Origin: Cryobacterium adonitolivorans
GTDB lineage: Bacteria; Actinomycetota; Actinomycetes; Actinomycetales; Microbacteriaceae
DNA length: 64,000 nucleotides
Direction: 5' to 3'
Assembly: GCF_004402695.1 (NCBI RefSeq)
Contig: NZ_SOFL01000053.1
Location: 450-64,449 of the forward strand
The position numbers were made by a program, and so were the translations under genes. The notes beneath the pieces are model-generated. The model made no database searches. It was not told the origin of the DNA and saw only the letters and a program-made list of their open reading frames with translations. Position 1 is the stretch's first letter, and every line of letters starts with the position of its first letter. Shown here one piece after another: positions 35,399 through 44,990 of this stretch.

Positions 35399-36948
35399 AG
35401 CTGAGGCTTCTCGCCAATCTGTTCCGGCGTAGACCCTGGCAGGTCGTGGGAGTGCTGCTCGGACTGCTGTACGGGTTGCTCGTCGCCGCCGCGCTGATGT
35501 CCATGCTCATCGCGTTCCGTTACGTCGACGACGTCGGCACCATCCGGGACGGCATCATCGTGGCCGGCTCGCTGGTGGTGCTCGGCTTCTTCCTTGTACC
35601 GCTCGTCTTCGGCGTGGACGACAGCATGGATCCGCGCAAGTTCTCCACCATGGGCATCCCGAACAAACAGCTGTCGTTCGGCCTTGCCGTGTCCGCACTG
35701 GTCGGGGTTCCGGCGACGACTCTGGCGCTGGTGCTGCTGGGCACCATCGTGACCTGGTCCAGGGGTGTGGGGGAGACCCTGTTCGCCATCGTGGCGGCCG
35801 CCCTTCTGCTGGCGACCTGCATGCTCGCCTCCAGGGTGAGCACGTCCATCTCTGCCTTCCTGCTCTCCACCCGCCGGGCCCGCGAGTTCACCGGCATCAT
35901 CGGCATCCTGCTGATCGTCATGATCACCCCCGTGGTGATCCTGCTGGTCAACGTGGATTGGAGCCTGTACGGACTGGACCTGCTCGGCGGTTTCGCAGGC
36001 ATCCTCGGCTGGACGCCGCTGGGCGCGGCGTGGGCCGTGCCGGGCGACGCGGCTGCCGGTGACTGGGGGATGTCCTTCCTCAGGCTCCTCATCGCCGCGG
36101 CGACCGTATACCTGTTATGGCTCGCATGGCAGGGTCTGGTGGCCCGGATGCTCGTCACGCCGGGTCGCGAGGCGCAGGCCAGGGCCTACGGCGGCCTGGG
36201 TTGGTTCGACCGGATGCCGCACAACCCGATCGGTGCGATCGCCGCCCGCAGCATCACCTACTGGGGCCGCGACCCGAGGTACTGGGTCTCATTGATCATG
36301 ATCCCGATCGTGCCGGTCCTCGTGATCCTGCCTCTCGTCTTTGCCGGGATGCCGTTCGAGTACCTTGTTCTCATTCCCGTGCCGCTCATGTGCGTCTTCC
36401 TCGGCTGGACGCTGCACAACGACGTCGCGTATGACCACACCGCCATCTGGCTGCACGTGGTCTCCGGACCGCGCGGGGTGGCCGACCGCGTCGGCCGGCT
36501 CGTTCCGGCGCTCTTCGTGGGCATCCCGCTGATCGGGCTCGGCTCGGCCGTCAGCGTCAGCGTGCACGGCGACTGGGCGGTGCTTCCCGGGGTGCTCGGC
36601 GTAAGCACCTGCATCCTGCTCGCCGGGTTGGGTTTCTCCAGCTTCACGTCGGCCCGGTTCCCCTACCCGGCGACGAAGCCCGGCGACAGCCCGTTCGCGC
36701 AGCCTCAGTCGTCGGATACCGCCGCCGCGATTATCCAGTCGTTCACCTTCGTGGGGTCGATCGTCGTGGCGCTGCCGGCCATCGTGTGCGCCGTGCTGGG
36801 TGTTTTCGTGGATCCGCTGTGGAACCTACCGGCACTGTACTGGGGGCTCGGCATCGGCTTCGTCATGCTGATCGGTGGGGTGTGGCTGGGTTCGCGGACC
36901 TTCGAACGCCGTGGTCCGGAAATGCTCTCCTCCGCAATGCGCGCGTAG
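35374..36948 (+). CDS. ABC transporter membrane protein
   Basis: 524 residues with about 12-14 transmembrane helices. It begins VAQFLGLKLRLLANLFRRRPWQ, typical of actinobacterial ABC-2-like transporter subunits that pair with a single ATPase. I chose the GTG at 35374, preceded by GGAGGG and overlapping the ATPase stop by 25 bases. The open frame further upstream is the ATPase region in another frame. The substrate is unknown; export of a lipid, peptide or toxin is possible. Confidence 0.85.
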   Translation: MVAQFLGLKLRLLANLFRRRPWQVVGVLLGLLYGLLVAAALMSMLIAFRYVDDVGTIRDGIIVAGSLVVLGFFLVPLVFGVDDSMDPRKFSTMGIPNKQLSFGLAVSALVGVPATTLALVLLGTIVTWSRGVGETLFAIVAAALLLATCMLASRVSTSISAFLLSTRRAREFTGIIGILLIVMITPVVILLVNVDWSLYGLDLLGGFAGILGWTPLGAAWAVPGDAAAGDWGMSFLRLLIAAATVYLLWLAWQGLVARMLVTPGREAQARAYGGLGWFDRMPHNPIGAIAARSITYWGRDPRYWVSLIMIPIVPVLVILPLVFAGMPFEYLVLIPVPLMCVFLGWTLHNDVAYDHTAIWLHVVSGPRGVADRVGRLVPALFVGIPLIGLGSAVSVSVHGDWAVLPGVLGVSTCILLAGLGFSSFTSARFPYPATKPGDSPFAQPQSSDTAAAIIQSFTFVGSIVVALPAIVCAVLGVFVDPLWNLPALYWGLGIGFVMLIGGVWLGSRTFERRGPEMLSSAMRA

Positions 36949-36966
36949 CTGCATACACTTGGTTTC

Positions 36967-37263
36967 ATGACACACGACATTCGCGCGAGCATCGCAGAGC
37001 CCGGCCGCGGCCCAGGAACCGGTGGCGGAACATCCACCCTCGATCGTGAACTCGAGGAACTGCTCAACCAGGAGCAGATCGAGCCCGGTGACCACGAACG
37101 CTTTTCGCACTACGTGCCGAAGGACAAGATCCTCGAGTCCGCGATGACCGGCAAACCGGTCAAGGCGCTGTGCGGAAAGAAATGGCTGCCGGGCCGCGAC
37201 CCGGAGAAGTTCCCAGTCTGCCCGACCTGCAAGTCCATCTACGAAAAGATGAAGCAGGACTAA
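36967..37263 (+). CDS. DUF3039 family protein
   Basis: 98 residues. The C-terminal half matches the DUF3039 pattern conserved in actinobacteria: HERFSHYVPKDKILESAMTGKPVKALCGKKW and FPVCPTCKSIYE. The cysteines C-G and CPTC could bind zinc. The N-terminal 40 residues are variable. It is 18 bases downstream of the ABC membrane gene. Function is unknown. Confidence 0.88.
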   Translation: MTHDIRASIAEPGRGPGTGGGTSTLDRELEELLNQEQIEPGDHERFSHYVPKDKILESAMTGKPVKALCGKKWLPGRDPEKFPVCPTCKSIYEKMKQD

Positions 37264-37277
37264 ACCGGTCGCTGATC

Positions 37278-38612
37278 CTAGCGGTACACCGTCGGGATGA
37301 CGGTGTCGCCGCGGCCGAGCCTGAACGCGTCGATCGGCAGCTCGCGCATCGCCGCGGCGTTCTGTTCGCGGGCCAGCCGGGTCCCGGCTGCGCCCAGGTA
37401 GCGTTCGTCGAGAACTCCGGCCTCCATGAGCGGCACCAGCAGCGACCGCTCCGTGGCACCGGAGACACTCGGTTCATGGGCGGCCGGCGCCGGCGCCGGG
37501 CCGTCGGTCGCCACCATCACAATCTCTTCGCGGGCCGTGCCAGACGCATCCAGCAGGCGCAGGGCGCTCTTGCGTCCGCCGACCGAGGCCTTGGAGGCTG
37601 CGGTCTTCGCTACCGACACCCACTCGTCTGCCGCGTTCTTGTGCGCCACCAGCTTGTAGACCATGCCGGCAGCCGGAGCGCCGGACCCGGTCACGAGTGA
37701 GGTGCCCACCCCGAACGCATCCACCGGTGACGCCGACAGCGCCGCGATCGAGTACTCGTCCAGGTCGCTGGTGACGGTGATCTGCGTGTTCACGGCGCCG
37801 AGCGAATCCAGCTGGGCACGGGCGGCGGCTGCGACGGTGGGCAGGTCGCCGGAGTCGATGCGGATCGAACCCAGGCCGGTGCCGGCGACGGAGACGGCCA
37901 GTTCGATGCCGCGCTCGATGTTGTAGGTGTCCACGAGCAGCGTGGTCGACGCGCCGAACGCGTCCACCTGGGCGCGGAAGGCGTCCTCCTCGGTGTCGTG
38001 CAACAGCGTGAAAGAGTGCGCGGCGGTGCCCATGGTGGGGATTCCCCAGCTGCGGCCGGCTTCAAGGTTGCTGGTAGAGGCGAAACCGGCAATGTAGGCG
38101 GCCCGGGCCGCGGCGACGGCGGAGTGTTCGCCTGTGCGGCGGGACCCCATCTCGGCCAGCGGCCGGCCCAGGCTCACGGACACCATGCGGGCGGCGGCAC
38201 TGGCAACGGCGCTGTCGTAGTTGAGGACGCTGAGGATCAGGGTCTCGAGCACGACGCACTCGGCGAAGGTGCCGTCGACCTGGATCAGTGGGGAGCCCGG
38301 GAAATACGCGTCCCCTTCCCGGTAGCCCCAAATGTTGCCGCTGAAGGAGTAGTCAGCCAGCCAGTCGAGGGTGGGCGGGCGCACCACGTTGTTGTCGCGC
38401 AGCCAGTCGAGCTCGGCGTCGCCGAACCTGAAATCGCGGATCAAGTCGAGCAGCCGGCCGGTGCCGGCCACAATCCCGTACCGCCGGCCGGCTGGCAGCC
38501 GCCGGGCGAAGGCCTCGAACATGCACTCGCGGTTCGCGGTGCCGCTCTGGATCGCGGCATCCACCATGGTGAGTTCATAGCGGTCGGTTCGAAAGGCAGA
38601 AGTCTCGGTCAC
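37278..38612 (-). CDS. pncB: Nicotinate phosphoribosyltransferase PncB
   Basis: 444 residues. It salvages nicotinate to nicotinate mononucleotide with PRPP and ATP. Landmarks are RTDRYELTM at the start, GSPLIQVDG, the catalytic-region His in TAAHSFTLLHD, TYNIERGIELA, RIDSGDL and FGVGTSLVTG. With the nadABC operon the cell has both de novo and salvage routes to NAD. It is convergent with the DUF3039 gene. Confidence 0.93.
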   Translation of the reverse strand: MTETSAFRTDRYELTMVDAAIQSGTANRECMFEAFARRLPAGRRYGIVAGTGRLLDLIRDFRFGDAELDWLRDNNVVRPPTLDWLADYSFSGNIWGYREGDAYFPGSPLIQVDGTFAECVVLETLILSVLNYDSAVASAAARMVSVSLGRPLAEMGSRRTGEHSAVAAARAAYIAGFASTSNLEAGRSWGIPTMGTAAHSFTLLHDTEEDAFRAQVDAFGASTTLLVDTYNIERGIELAVSVAGTGLGSIRIDSGDLPTVAAAARAQLDSLGAVNTQITVTSDLDEYSIAALSASPVDAFGVGTSLVTGSGAPAAGMVYKLVAHKNAADEWVSVAKTAASKASVGGRKSALRLLDASGTAREEIVMVATDGPAPAPAAHEPSVSGATERSLLVPLMEAGVLDERYLGAAGTRLAREQNAAAMRELPIDAFRLGRGDTVIPTVYR

Positions 38613-38665
38613 GCGAGAAGCCTAGCTGCCCCGCCGCGGTCCGGGCTGTGCACACTCTCCCGTCG

Positions 38666-38724
38666 CCGAGATGCCGCGAAAGCCCCGTTTCAGCCATCTC
38701 AAATGGCACTTTGCGTCAAGTCGG
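38666..38724. repeat. Intergenic palindrome family, copy 1
   Basis: A 59-base imperfect palindrome with arms CCGAGATGCCGCGAAAGCC and GGCACTTTGCGTCAAGTCGG. It shares arms, length and layout with the copies at 38,739-38,797 and 62,787-62,845. Confidence 0.65.
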
Positions 38725-38738
38725 CAGAGCCGTTTTCG

Positions 38739-38797
38739 CCGAGATTTGCCAAACGGACCCTTCAGATGCTCTGAACGGGCCGTTGCCGCAACTCGCG
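38739..38797. repeat. Intergenic palindrome family, copy 2
   Basis: Same family, 15 bases after copy 1. The arms are CCGAGATTTGCCAAACGG and CCGTTGCCGCAACTCG around a TTCAGATGCTCTGAA centre. The pair lies in the 199-base gap between pncB and the ketosynthase gene. Confidence 0.65.
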
Positions 38798-38811
38798 GAT
38801 CCCGGTAGGGC

Positions 38812-40044
38812 CTACAGGGCGCCGAAGGCGACGATGCAGTTCTGGCCGCCGAAGCCGAAGGCGTTCACCAGCGCATGCTTGATGGGCTGGATGCGCGCGG
38901 TGAGCGGCGTGTAGTCGAGGGTGCAGTCCGGGTCTGGAGTGCGCAGGTTGATCGTGGGCGGAACGATGCCGTTCTTGATCGACAGGGCCCCGACCAGGGC
39001 GGACAAGGCTCCGGCAGCACCGATCATGTGCCCGGTCATCGACTTCGGCGCGGTGATCGAGATCTTGTCGGCGAAGTGGCGCAGCGAGTTGCGGATGGCG
39101 AGGGTCTCGGCCTTGTCGTTGGCCTGGGTGGAGGTGCCGTGGGCGACGATCATGTCGATGTCGGCCGGGTTGAGCCTGCTCTTGTCCAGGGCGCGGGTGA
39201 TGGCCTGGCTGGCGTAGGTGCCCGACGGGTCGGGAGCCACGATGCTGAAGCCGTCGCTGGTGAGAGCGCCACCGAGCACCTCGGCGTAGACGCGGGCGCC
39301 GCGGGCGCGGGCGTGGGAGAGCAGCTCCATGACGAACACCACGGCCCCCTCGCCGAAGACCAGGCCATTGCGGTTGGCGTCGAACGGGCGGCTGGCCTCG
39401 GTGGGTTCGTCGTTGTGGGTGGACGCGGCGTGCATGGCGTTCAGCCCGGCGAACATCACCGGGGTGATGGCGGCCTCGACGCCGCCGGCGATCACGACGT
39501 CGGCGTCACCGGTGACGAGCATGGTGCGGGCCTCGAGGAGGGCGTAAGCGCCGCTCGCGCAGGCAAGGGCGCTGGCGTTCACCGGGCCGTGCACGCCCAG
39601 GTCGATGGCGATCTCGCAGGCGGCCATGTTCATCAGCGACTGCGGAACGAAGCGGGGGGAGATGCGGCGGGGGCTGCCGGCGTTGACGTGCTCGGTGGCA
39701 TCCTGGATCTCGGCGTAGCCGGACACGGCGCTGTTCACGATGACCGCGGTGTGGATGCCCTCCATCGACGGGCCGAAGCCGGCATCGGCGACGGCCTCAC
39801 GAGCGGCGGCGATGGCCATCTGCGACGCACGGGAGGCGCGCTTGACCTGCTTGATCGACATCCGGGTGGCGGGGTCGAAGCCCTTTACCTCGCCGGCGAT
39901 CTGGGTCGGCAGGTCTGTAGCGTCGAACTGCGTGATGCGGGCGACGCCGCTGCGACCATTGGTCAGAGCATCCCAGGTTTCGGTCCACGAATTGCCGAGC
40001 GGTGTTAGGGCTCCCAGTCCGGTGATTACGACTCGATCATTCAT
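38812..40044 (-). CDS. Beta-ketoacyl-ACP synthase, FabF-like
   Basis: 410 residues. Thiolase-fold condensing enzyme. It has the Cys nucleophile in ALACASGAYA, the first His in VAHGTSTQAND, the Lys in TAPKSMTGHM and the second His in the same block (TGHMIGAAGA), giving a complete Cys-His-His set. It would condense malonyl-ACP with an acyl primer. The ATG at 40042-40044 has GAGGAG nine bases upstream. No fabD, fabH or acpP gene is adjacent, so it stands apart from a normal fatty-acid operon. Confidence 0.88.
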   Translation of the reverse strand: MNDRVVITGLGALTPLGNSWTETWDALTNGRSGVARITQFDATDLPTQIAGEVKGFDPATRMSIKQVKRASRASQMAIAAAREAVADAGFGPSMEGIHTAVIVNSAVSGYAEIQDATEHVNAGSPRRISPRFVPQSLMNMAACEIAIDLGVHGPVNASALACASGAYALLEARTMLVTGDADVVIAGGVEAAITPVMFAGLNAMHAASTHNDEPTEASRPFDANRNGLVFGEGAVVFVMELLSHARARGARVYAEVLGGALTSDGFSIVAPDPSGTYASQAITRALDKSRLNPADIDMIVAHGTSTQANDKAETLAIRNSLRHFADKISITAPKSMTGHMIGAAGALSALVGALSIKNGIVPPTINLRTPDPDCTLDYTPLTARIQPIKHALVNAFGFGGQNCIVAFGAL

Positions 40045-40222
40045 GACGATCATCTCCTCAGACGGCGCGGGGGACGTCTCCGGTGCGGGCTCTGCCTGGT
40101 TGGCCTGGCCCATATGCCGAGTGTAGTTACGGCTATATTCCGCCCCACGTACGTTGGGCCGTTATGGGCATATGGCGGTGTCACGCGTGCCCGAATGCCG
40201 AACCCGGCTAGGCTTGATCGAC

Positions 40223-41110
40223 GTGGATGATGCACCGATTGGGATTTTCGACTCCGGGGTCGGCGGACTAACCGTCGCCCGGGCCATCAAGGACCAACTG
40301 CCCAATGAGTCGATCCTCTATATAGGCGACACCGCTCATTCGCCCTATGGGCCGAAAAAGATCGCCGACGTGCGCGAATACGCGCTCGAGGTTCTCGACG
40401 ACCTGGTGTCCCAGGATGTGAAGTTGCTGGTAATCGCCTGCAACACCGCTTCGGCCGCCGTGTTGCGCGATGCCAGGGAACGATACAGCGTTCCGGTGAT
40501 CGAGGTGATCCAGCCGGCGGTGCGCCGTGCGGTGGGCACCACACGAAACAAGAGGGTCGGCGTTGTCGGCACAGCGGGCACCGTGAACTCGCGTGCCTAC
40601 AACGACGCGTTCGCCGCTGCCACCGACATCCAGCTGTTCTCGCAGGCCTGCCCGCGGTTCGTGGAGTTCGTCGAGTCCGGCGTCACCACCGGCGCAGAGG
40701 TGCTGCGGGTCGCCGAGGAATACCTCGCTCCGCTCAAGGCCGCCGACGTGGACACCCTCGTGCTCGGCTGCACCCACTATCCGTTCCTGCGTGGCGTGAT
40801 CTCTTACGTCATGGGTGACGCGGTGACGCTGGTCTCCAGCCACACCGAGACCGCCAACGACGTCTACAGGGTGCTGGTGAGCCAGGGCCTCGAACGGGTG
40901 GGTACCGCCCCGCCCAGCTACCGCTACGAGGCCACCGGCGAGAGCGCCGACGACTTCCTCCGCCTCGCCCATCGCCTGCTCGGCCCGGAGATCTCCCACG
41001 TGGACCTCGTCGCGACCGGAACCATCAGCCTGAGCGAGGTGGCCAGAGTGGCCGCCTCGACCGCCCCACCCCGCCTTTTCAGCCCCCGTCTTTCCAAGGA
41101 GAACCCGTGA
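40223..41110 (+). CDS. murI: Glutamate racemase MurI
   Basis: 295 residues. It interconverts L- and D-glutamate for peptidoglycan. [14 protein letters not shown] at the N-terminus, the first catalytic Cys in [11 protein letters not shown] and the second in [12 protein letters not shown] 40223 is taken as start because the family begins just before [11 protein letters not shown]. The stop overlaps the rph start (GTGA), forming a murI-rph-rdgB operon common in actinobacteria. Confidence 0.93.
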   Translation: MDDAPIGIFDSGVGGLTVARAIKDQLPNESILYIGDTAHSPYGPKKIADVREYALEVLDDLVSQDVKLLVIACNTASAAVLRDARERYSVPVIEVIQPAVRRAVGTTRNKRVGVVGTAGTVNSRAYNDAFAAATDIQLFSQACPRFVEFVESGVTTGAEVLRVAEEYLAPLKAADVDTLVLGCTHYPFLRGVISYVMGDAVTLVSSHTETANDVYRVLVSQGLERVGTAPPSYRYEATGESADDFLRLAHRLLGPEISHVDLVATGTISLSEVARVAASTAPPRLFSPRLSKENP

Positions 41111-41841
41111 CCGACATCCTGCGCGCCGATGGCCGCACCAACGACCAGCTGCGCCCCGTCACCATCGAACGCGGCTGGAGCGACCAGGCTGAGGGATCCG
41201 CGCTGATCTCCTTTGGCCGCACCAAGGTGCTCGCCACGGCGTCGTTCACCAACGGAGTGCCGCGCTGGATGGCAGGCAAGGGCAAGGGCTGGGTCACCGC
41301 GGAGTACTCGATGCTGCCGCGCTCGACGAATTCCCGCATGGACCGTGAGTCGGTCAAGGGCCGCATCGGCGGCCGTACCCACGAGATCAGCCGGTTGATC
41401 GGCCGGAGCCTGCGCGCCGTCGTCGACATGAAGGCCCTGGGCGAGAACACCATCGTCATCGACTGTGATGTGCTACAGGCCGACGGCGGCACCCGCACCG
41501 CTGCCATCACCGGGGCATACGTGGCCTTGGCCGACGCCCTCGAATGGGGTCGCGAGAAGAAGTTCATCGCCCAGAAGGCTCAGCCGCTCACCGACAGCGT
41601 CGCCGCCGTCTCCGTGGGCATCATCGCCGGCGTCCCGATGCTCGACCTCGCCTACACCGAAGACGTTCGAGCCGAGACCGACATGAATGTCGTCGTCACC
41701 GGCCGCGGCAAGTTCATCGAGGTTCAGGGCACGGCCGAGGGTGCCCCCTTCGACCGCAGCGAGCTGGACTCCCTGCTCGACCTGGCCCTCGGCGGCGCGA
41801 TCACGCTCACCGAACTGCAGAAGACCACGCTGGGCCGCTGA
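41107..41841 (+). CDS. rph: Ribonuclease PH
   Basis: 244 residues, a complete phosphorolytic exoribonuclease that trims tRNA 3' ends. It contains [26 protein letters not shown]-like residues ([13 protein letters not shown]), [38 protein letters not shown] and [22 protein letters not shown]. It overlaps murI by four bases and ends one base before rdgB. Confidence 0.95.
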   Translation: MTDILRADGRTNDQLRPVTIERGWSDQAEGSALISFGRTKVLATASFTNGVPRWMAGKGKGWVTAEYSMLPRSTNSRMDRESVKGRIGGRTHEISRLIGRSLRAVVDMKALGENTIVIDCDVLQADGGTRTAAITGAYVALADALEWGREKKFIAQKAQPLTDSVAAVSVGIIAGVPMLDLAYTEDVRAETDMNVVVTGRGKFIEVQGTAEGAPFDRSELDSLLDLALGGAITLTELQKTTLGR

Positions 41842-41842
41842 C

Positions 41843-42439
41843 ATGCGCGTCGTTCTCGCCACCCACAACGCCCACAAGGTCGAGGAGCTGCGCCGCATCC
41901 TCGCGCCGATGCTGCCGGGCCTGGAGGTGCTGGCCTACGACGGTCCGGAGCCGGTGGAGAACGGTGCGACGTTCACCGAGAACGCGCTGATCAAGGCGCG
42001 CGCCGCCGCCGCGCACACCGGCCTTCCCGCCATCGCGGATGACTCCGGCGTCTGCGTCGACGTGCTCGGCGGCGCCCCCGGTATCTTCTCCGCCCGGTGG
42101 GGCGGACCGGCGCGGGATTCGGAGGAGAACCTGCGCCTGCTGCTCTGGCAGCTCAGCGACATGACCGACGAACACCGGGCCGGGCACTTCACCTGCGTGG
42201 CCGCGCTGGCGCTGCCGAATGGTGTGGAGCGGGCGGTCACGGGAGAGTGGTCGGGCCGGATCCTGCGGGAACCGGCCGGCGCCGGCGGCTTCGGCTACGA
42301 CCCGATCTTCCAACCGGATGGGCACGACGTGTCGGCCGCCGAACTGCCCGCAGACGTGAAGAACGCCGAGAGCCACCGGGCCGTCGCGTTCGCGGCCCTC
42401 GGACCGGTGCTCACCGAGCTTCTAGCGAACAGCTACTAG
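41843..42439 (+). CDS. rdgB: Non-canonical purine NTP pyrophosphatase (RdgB/HAM1)
   Basis: 198 residues. It hydrolyses ITP, XTP and dITP to protect nucleic acids from deaminated purines. Visible are VLATHNAHKVEEL, ENGATFTENALIKA, DDSGVCVDVLGGAPGIFSARW and GGFGYDPIFQPDG. The ATG at 41843 follows the rph stop by one base. Confidence 0.95.
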   Translation: MRVVLATHNAHKVEELRRILAPMLPGLEVLAYDGPEPVENGATFTENALIKARAAAAHTGLPAIADDSGVCVDVLGGAPGIFSARWGGPARDSEENLRLLLWQLSDMTDEHRAGHFTCVAALALPNGVERAVTGEWSGRILREPAGAGGFGYDPIFQPDGHDVSAAELPADVKNAESHRAVAFAALGPVLTELLANSY

Positions 42440-42514
42440 CGACCTGAGAACGGCACTCATTCCCAACTAGCCGCCGGGCTGGCTTTCGCCTGGGCAGGCT
42501 CGTAGCGTTGAGGC

Positions 42515-43435
42515 ATGGGCCACGATCACGCATCCGCTTCGACGAGCAATCGCTCGCGCCTGTCGATCGTCATCGGACTGGTCGCGGCGGTGCTGGTCGT
42601 CGAAATTGTCGGCGCTTGGTTCACCGGCTCGCTGGCGCTGCTCGCCGACGCCGGCCACATGTTCTCCGACCTGGCCGGTCTTATCATCGCTCTCACGGCT
42701 ACCGTCGTCGCGGCCCGACCCGCCACCGACCGGCAGACCTTCGGCTACCAGCGGGCCGAGGTGTTCGGTGCGCTGCTCAACGGCCTGATCCTGCTCGTGG
42801 TGGCGGGCTTCGTGGTCGTCGGCGCTATCAGCCGTCTGACCTCCGGCGACCCGGCGGAGGTGCTGGCCGCCCCCATGCTGATCGTGGCCCTCGTCGGCCT
42901 CCTCGCCAACATCGTCGGGATCTTGCTGCTGCGTCCGGCGGCGGCCGGGTCGATCAACATGCGCGGCGCCTACCTCGAGGTCCTCGGCGACGCGTTGGGA
43001 TCGGTGGCCGTGATCGTGGCCGCTGTCGTCATCCTCCTGACGGGCTTCGCGCAGGCCGACGCCATCGCCTCACTGGTGATCGCCGCGATGATCATTCCAC
43101 GGGCCTTCGGGCTGCTGCGCGACGTCGTGCGGGTGTTCAGCGAATCGGCTCCCGCGGATACCGACGTGCGGGCGATCCGGGAGCACCTCGAGGGCACCGC
43201 CGGCGTCGTGGCCGTGCACGACGTGCACGTGTGGGCGATCACGTCGGGGTCGCATGTGTTCAGCGCCCACATCGTGGTTGAACCGGAACTGCTGGCGGCC
43301 GGGAAGTCTGGCGAATTGCTCCGCGAGCTCTCCGGATGCCTCTCCGAGCACTTCGACGTCGAGCACTCCACGTTCCAGCTCGAGCCGGCGGATCACGCGG
43401 CGGATGCCGAACACGAGCACCACTCGCACCGCTGA
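42515..43435 (+). CDS. Cation diffusion facilitator (zinc/cobalt efflux, CzcD-like)
   Basis: 306 residues. Six transmembrane helices with the metal-site residues in LLADAGHMFSD (helix II) and YLEVLGDALGS (helix V), the H-x3-D and E/D-x3-D pairs of CDF exporters. It has a cytoplasmic C-terminal domain (VHDVHVWAITSG) and His-rich ends (MGHDH, EHEHHSHR). It probably exports Zn2+ or related divalent ions by proton exchange. It follows the murI operon after 75 bases. Confidence 0.92.
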   Translation: MGHDHASASTSNRSRLSIVIGLVAAVLVVEIVGAWFTGSLALLADAGHMFSDLAGLIIALTATVVAARPATDRQTFGYQRAEVFGALLNGLILLVVAGFVVVGAISRLTSGDPAEVLAAPMLIVALVGLLANIVGILLLRPAAAGSINMRGAYLEVLGDALGSVAVIVAAVVILLTGFAQADAIASLVIAAMIIPRAFGLLRDVVRVFSESAPADTDVRAIREHLEGTAGVVAVHDVHVWAITSGSHVFSAHIVVEPELLAAGKSGELLRELSGCLSEHFDVEHSTFQLEPADHAADAEHEHHSHR

Positions 43436-43467
43436 AGCCCAGTGCGCTGACGAACTGAGGATTGGCG

Positions 43468-44202
43468 TCAGGCTTCGTGCTTGCCGTCGTTGTCGGTGTT
43501 GAAGGTCTCGGGGTCGAGCACGAGCTTCTTCGGGTCCACGGTCACGCCGGCGCGGGCCTGGCGGCGGGCCTTCACGGTCGACTGCACGTAGTGGTAGATC
43601 GTGGGGAGCAGCGTGAGCACCACGGCGCCCAGCAGGATCAGGTCGATGTAATCACGCACGAAGTCGGCCAGCGGCGGGATGTAGCCCAGGAAGTAGCCGA
43701 AGAAGGTGAGGCCAGCACCCCAGATCATGGCGCCGATGAAGTTGTACAGGCTGTACTTGCGGTAGTCCATGTGCCCGACGCCCGCAGCGACCGGGGCAAA
43801 GGTTCGCACGATCGGCACGAAACGGGCAGCGATCACGGCGAAGCCGCCGAAGCGCACGAAGAAGGCGTTGGTGCGTTGCACGTTCTTCACGCTGAACAGG
43901 CCGGATTCCTTGCGTTCGAACACCCGCGGGCCGAGCCGGTGGCCGATCAGGTAGCCGACCTCGCCGCCGATGAATGCGGCGCCGCCGATGGCCAGGGCCA
44001 CCCACCAGATGTCGATGGTGATGATGTCGAAGAAGACGAACAGGCCGGTGATCACGAGCAGGGTGTCGCCGGGGAGCAGGAAACCGATCAGGAGGCCGGT
44101 CTCAGCGAAGACGATCGCGCACACGCCAAGCAGCGCCCAGGGCCCGAATCCGTTGATGAGGATCTCAGGGTCGAGCCAGGGGATGAGTGCTGTGTTAATC
44201 AC
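43468..44202 (-). CDS. DedA family membrane protein
   Basis: 244 residues. VTT/DedA domain with GLLIGFLLPGDTLLVI, RFVPIVRTFAPVAAGVGHMDYRKYSLYNFIGAMIWG (gapped) and four or five transmembrane helices. DedA proteins are flippases or scramblases for undecaprenyl phosphate and phospholipids. The next upstream gene on the same strand is a second DedA protein. A charged C-terminal tail follows residue 205. Confidence 0.9.
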   Translation of the reverse strand: MINTALIPWLDPEILINGFGPWALLGVCAIVFAETGLLIGFLLPGDTLLVITGLFVFFDIITIDIWWVALAIGGAAFIGGEVGYLIGHRLGPRVFERKESGLFSVKNVQRTNAFFVRFGGFAVIAARFVPIVRTFAPVAAGVGHMDYRKYSLYNFIGAMIWGAGLTFFGYFLGYIPPLADFVRDYIDLILLGAVVLTLLPTIYHYVQSTVKARRQARAGVTVDPKKLVLDPETFNTDNDGKHEA

Positions 44203-44309
44203 GAAGAAAACTCCAGTCGTCGGCGGCTAGATCGGCCAGTCGGCGGTGATCGCTTGCGTCGCTACAGGTTAGCGCGTTCCAGCACCTGAAGGCCTGATGA
44301 ACGGGTGGG

Positions 44310-44987
44310 CTAACCCCCCAATGTGTTGTGAGAACCGGTGGCAGTGCGGGCATCGAGGCGGAGCTGGGCGCGGTCCGCGAACCAGGTGCGCAGGCCGAAC
44401 ACGATGGACGCCGTGATGAAGAAGCCGGCGATAACGTAGGCGGCGCTCTTCACCCCGGGGATCGCCGCGGCGTAGTAACCCGTCAGGGTGATTCCCACAC
44501 CCCAGGCCAGCGCTCCGACGATGTTGCTGGAGAGGAACTTGTAGTAATTCATGCGGCCGACTCCGGCCACGACGGGAACGAACACCCGCGCCCAGGGCAT
44601 GAAGCGGGCCACGACCACGGCCCACCAGCCGTACTTGAGGTAGAAGGACTCGGTCTTCACAATCGCAAGCTGCGTGCGCCGGCCGCCGCGTTTGTCGAGG
44701 TAGCCGCGACCGTATCGTCGTCCGATCAGGAAACCCACCTGGTCGCCGAGGAACGCGGCGATACCGACGCCGACGGCGAGCACCACGATGTTCAGGCTCG
44801 TCGTGGAGGCGGCCACCAGACCGGCGCCGAACAGGAGCGAGTCACCCGTGATGAACGGGATGAACACCCCCAGGAACAGGGCGGTGCCGGCGAACACGAG
44901 TGCCCAGACGAGCAGGTAGAACACCACGACACCCGCGCTCGAGAGGAAGTCGCTGAGTTGGCCGTCCAGGGCTGCGGCGCGCACCAT
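44310..44987 (-). CDS. DedA family membrane protein (second copy)
   Basis: 225 residues. Same VTT fold, with LFLGVFIPFITGDSLL and ARFMPWARVFVPVVAGVGRMNYYKFLSSNIVGALAWG (gapped). It is clearly diverged from its neighbour, so this is not a recent duplication. It starts three bases after the heme oxygenase stop and is probably cotranscribed with it. Confidence 0.9.
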   Translation of the reverse strand: MVRAAALDGQLSDFLSSAGVVVFYLLVWALVFAGTALFLGVFIPFITGDSLLFGAGLVAASTTSLNIVVLAVGVGIAAFLGDQVGFLIGRRYGRGYLDKRGGRRTQLAIVKTESFYLKYGWWAVVVARFMPWARVFVPVVAGVGRMNYYKFLSSNIVGALAWGVGITLTGYYAAAIPGVKSAAYVIAGFFITASIVFGLRTWFADRAQLRLDARTATGSHNTLGG

Positions 44988-44990
44988 CGG

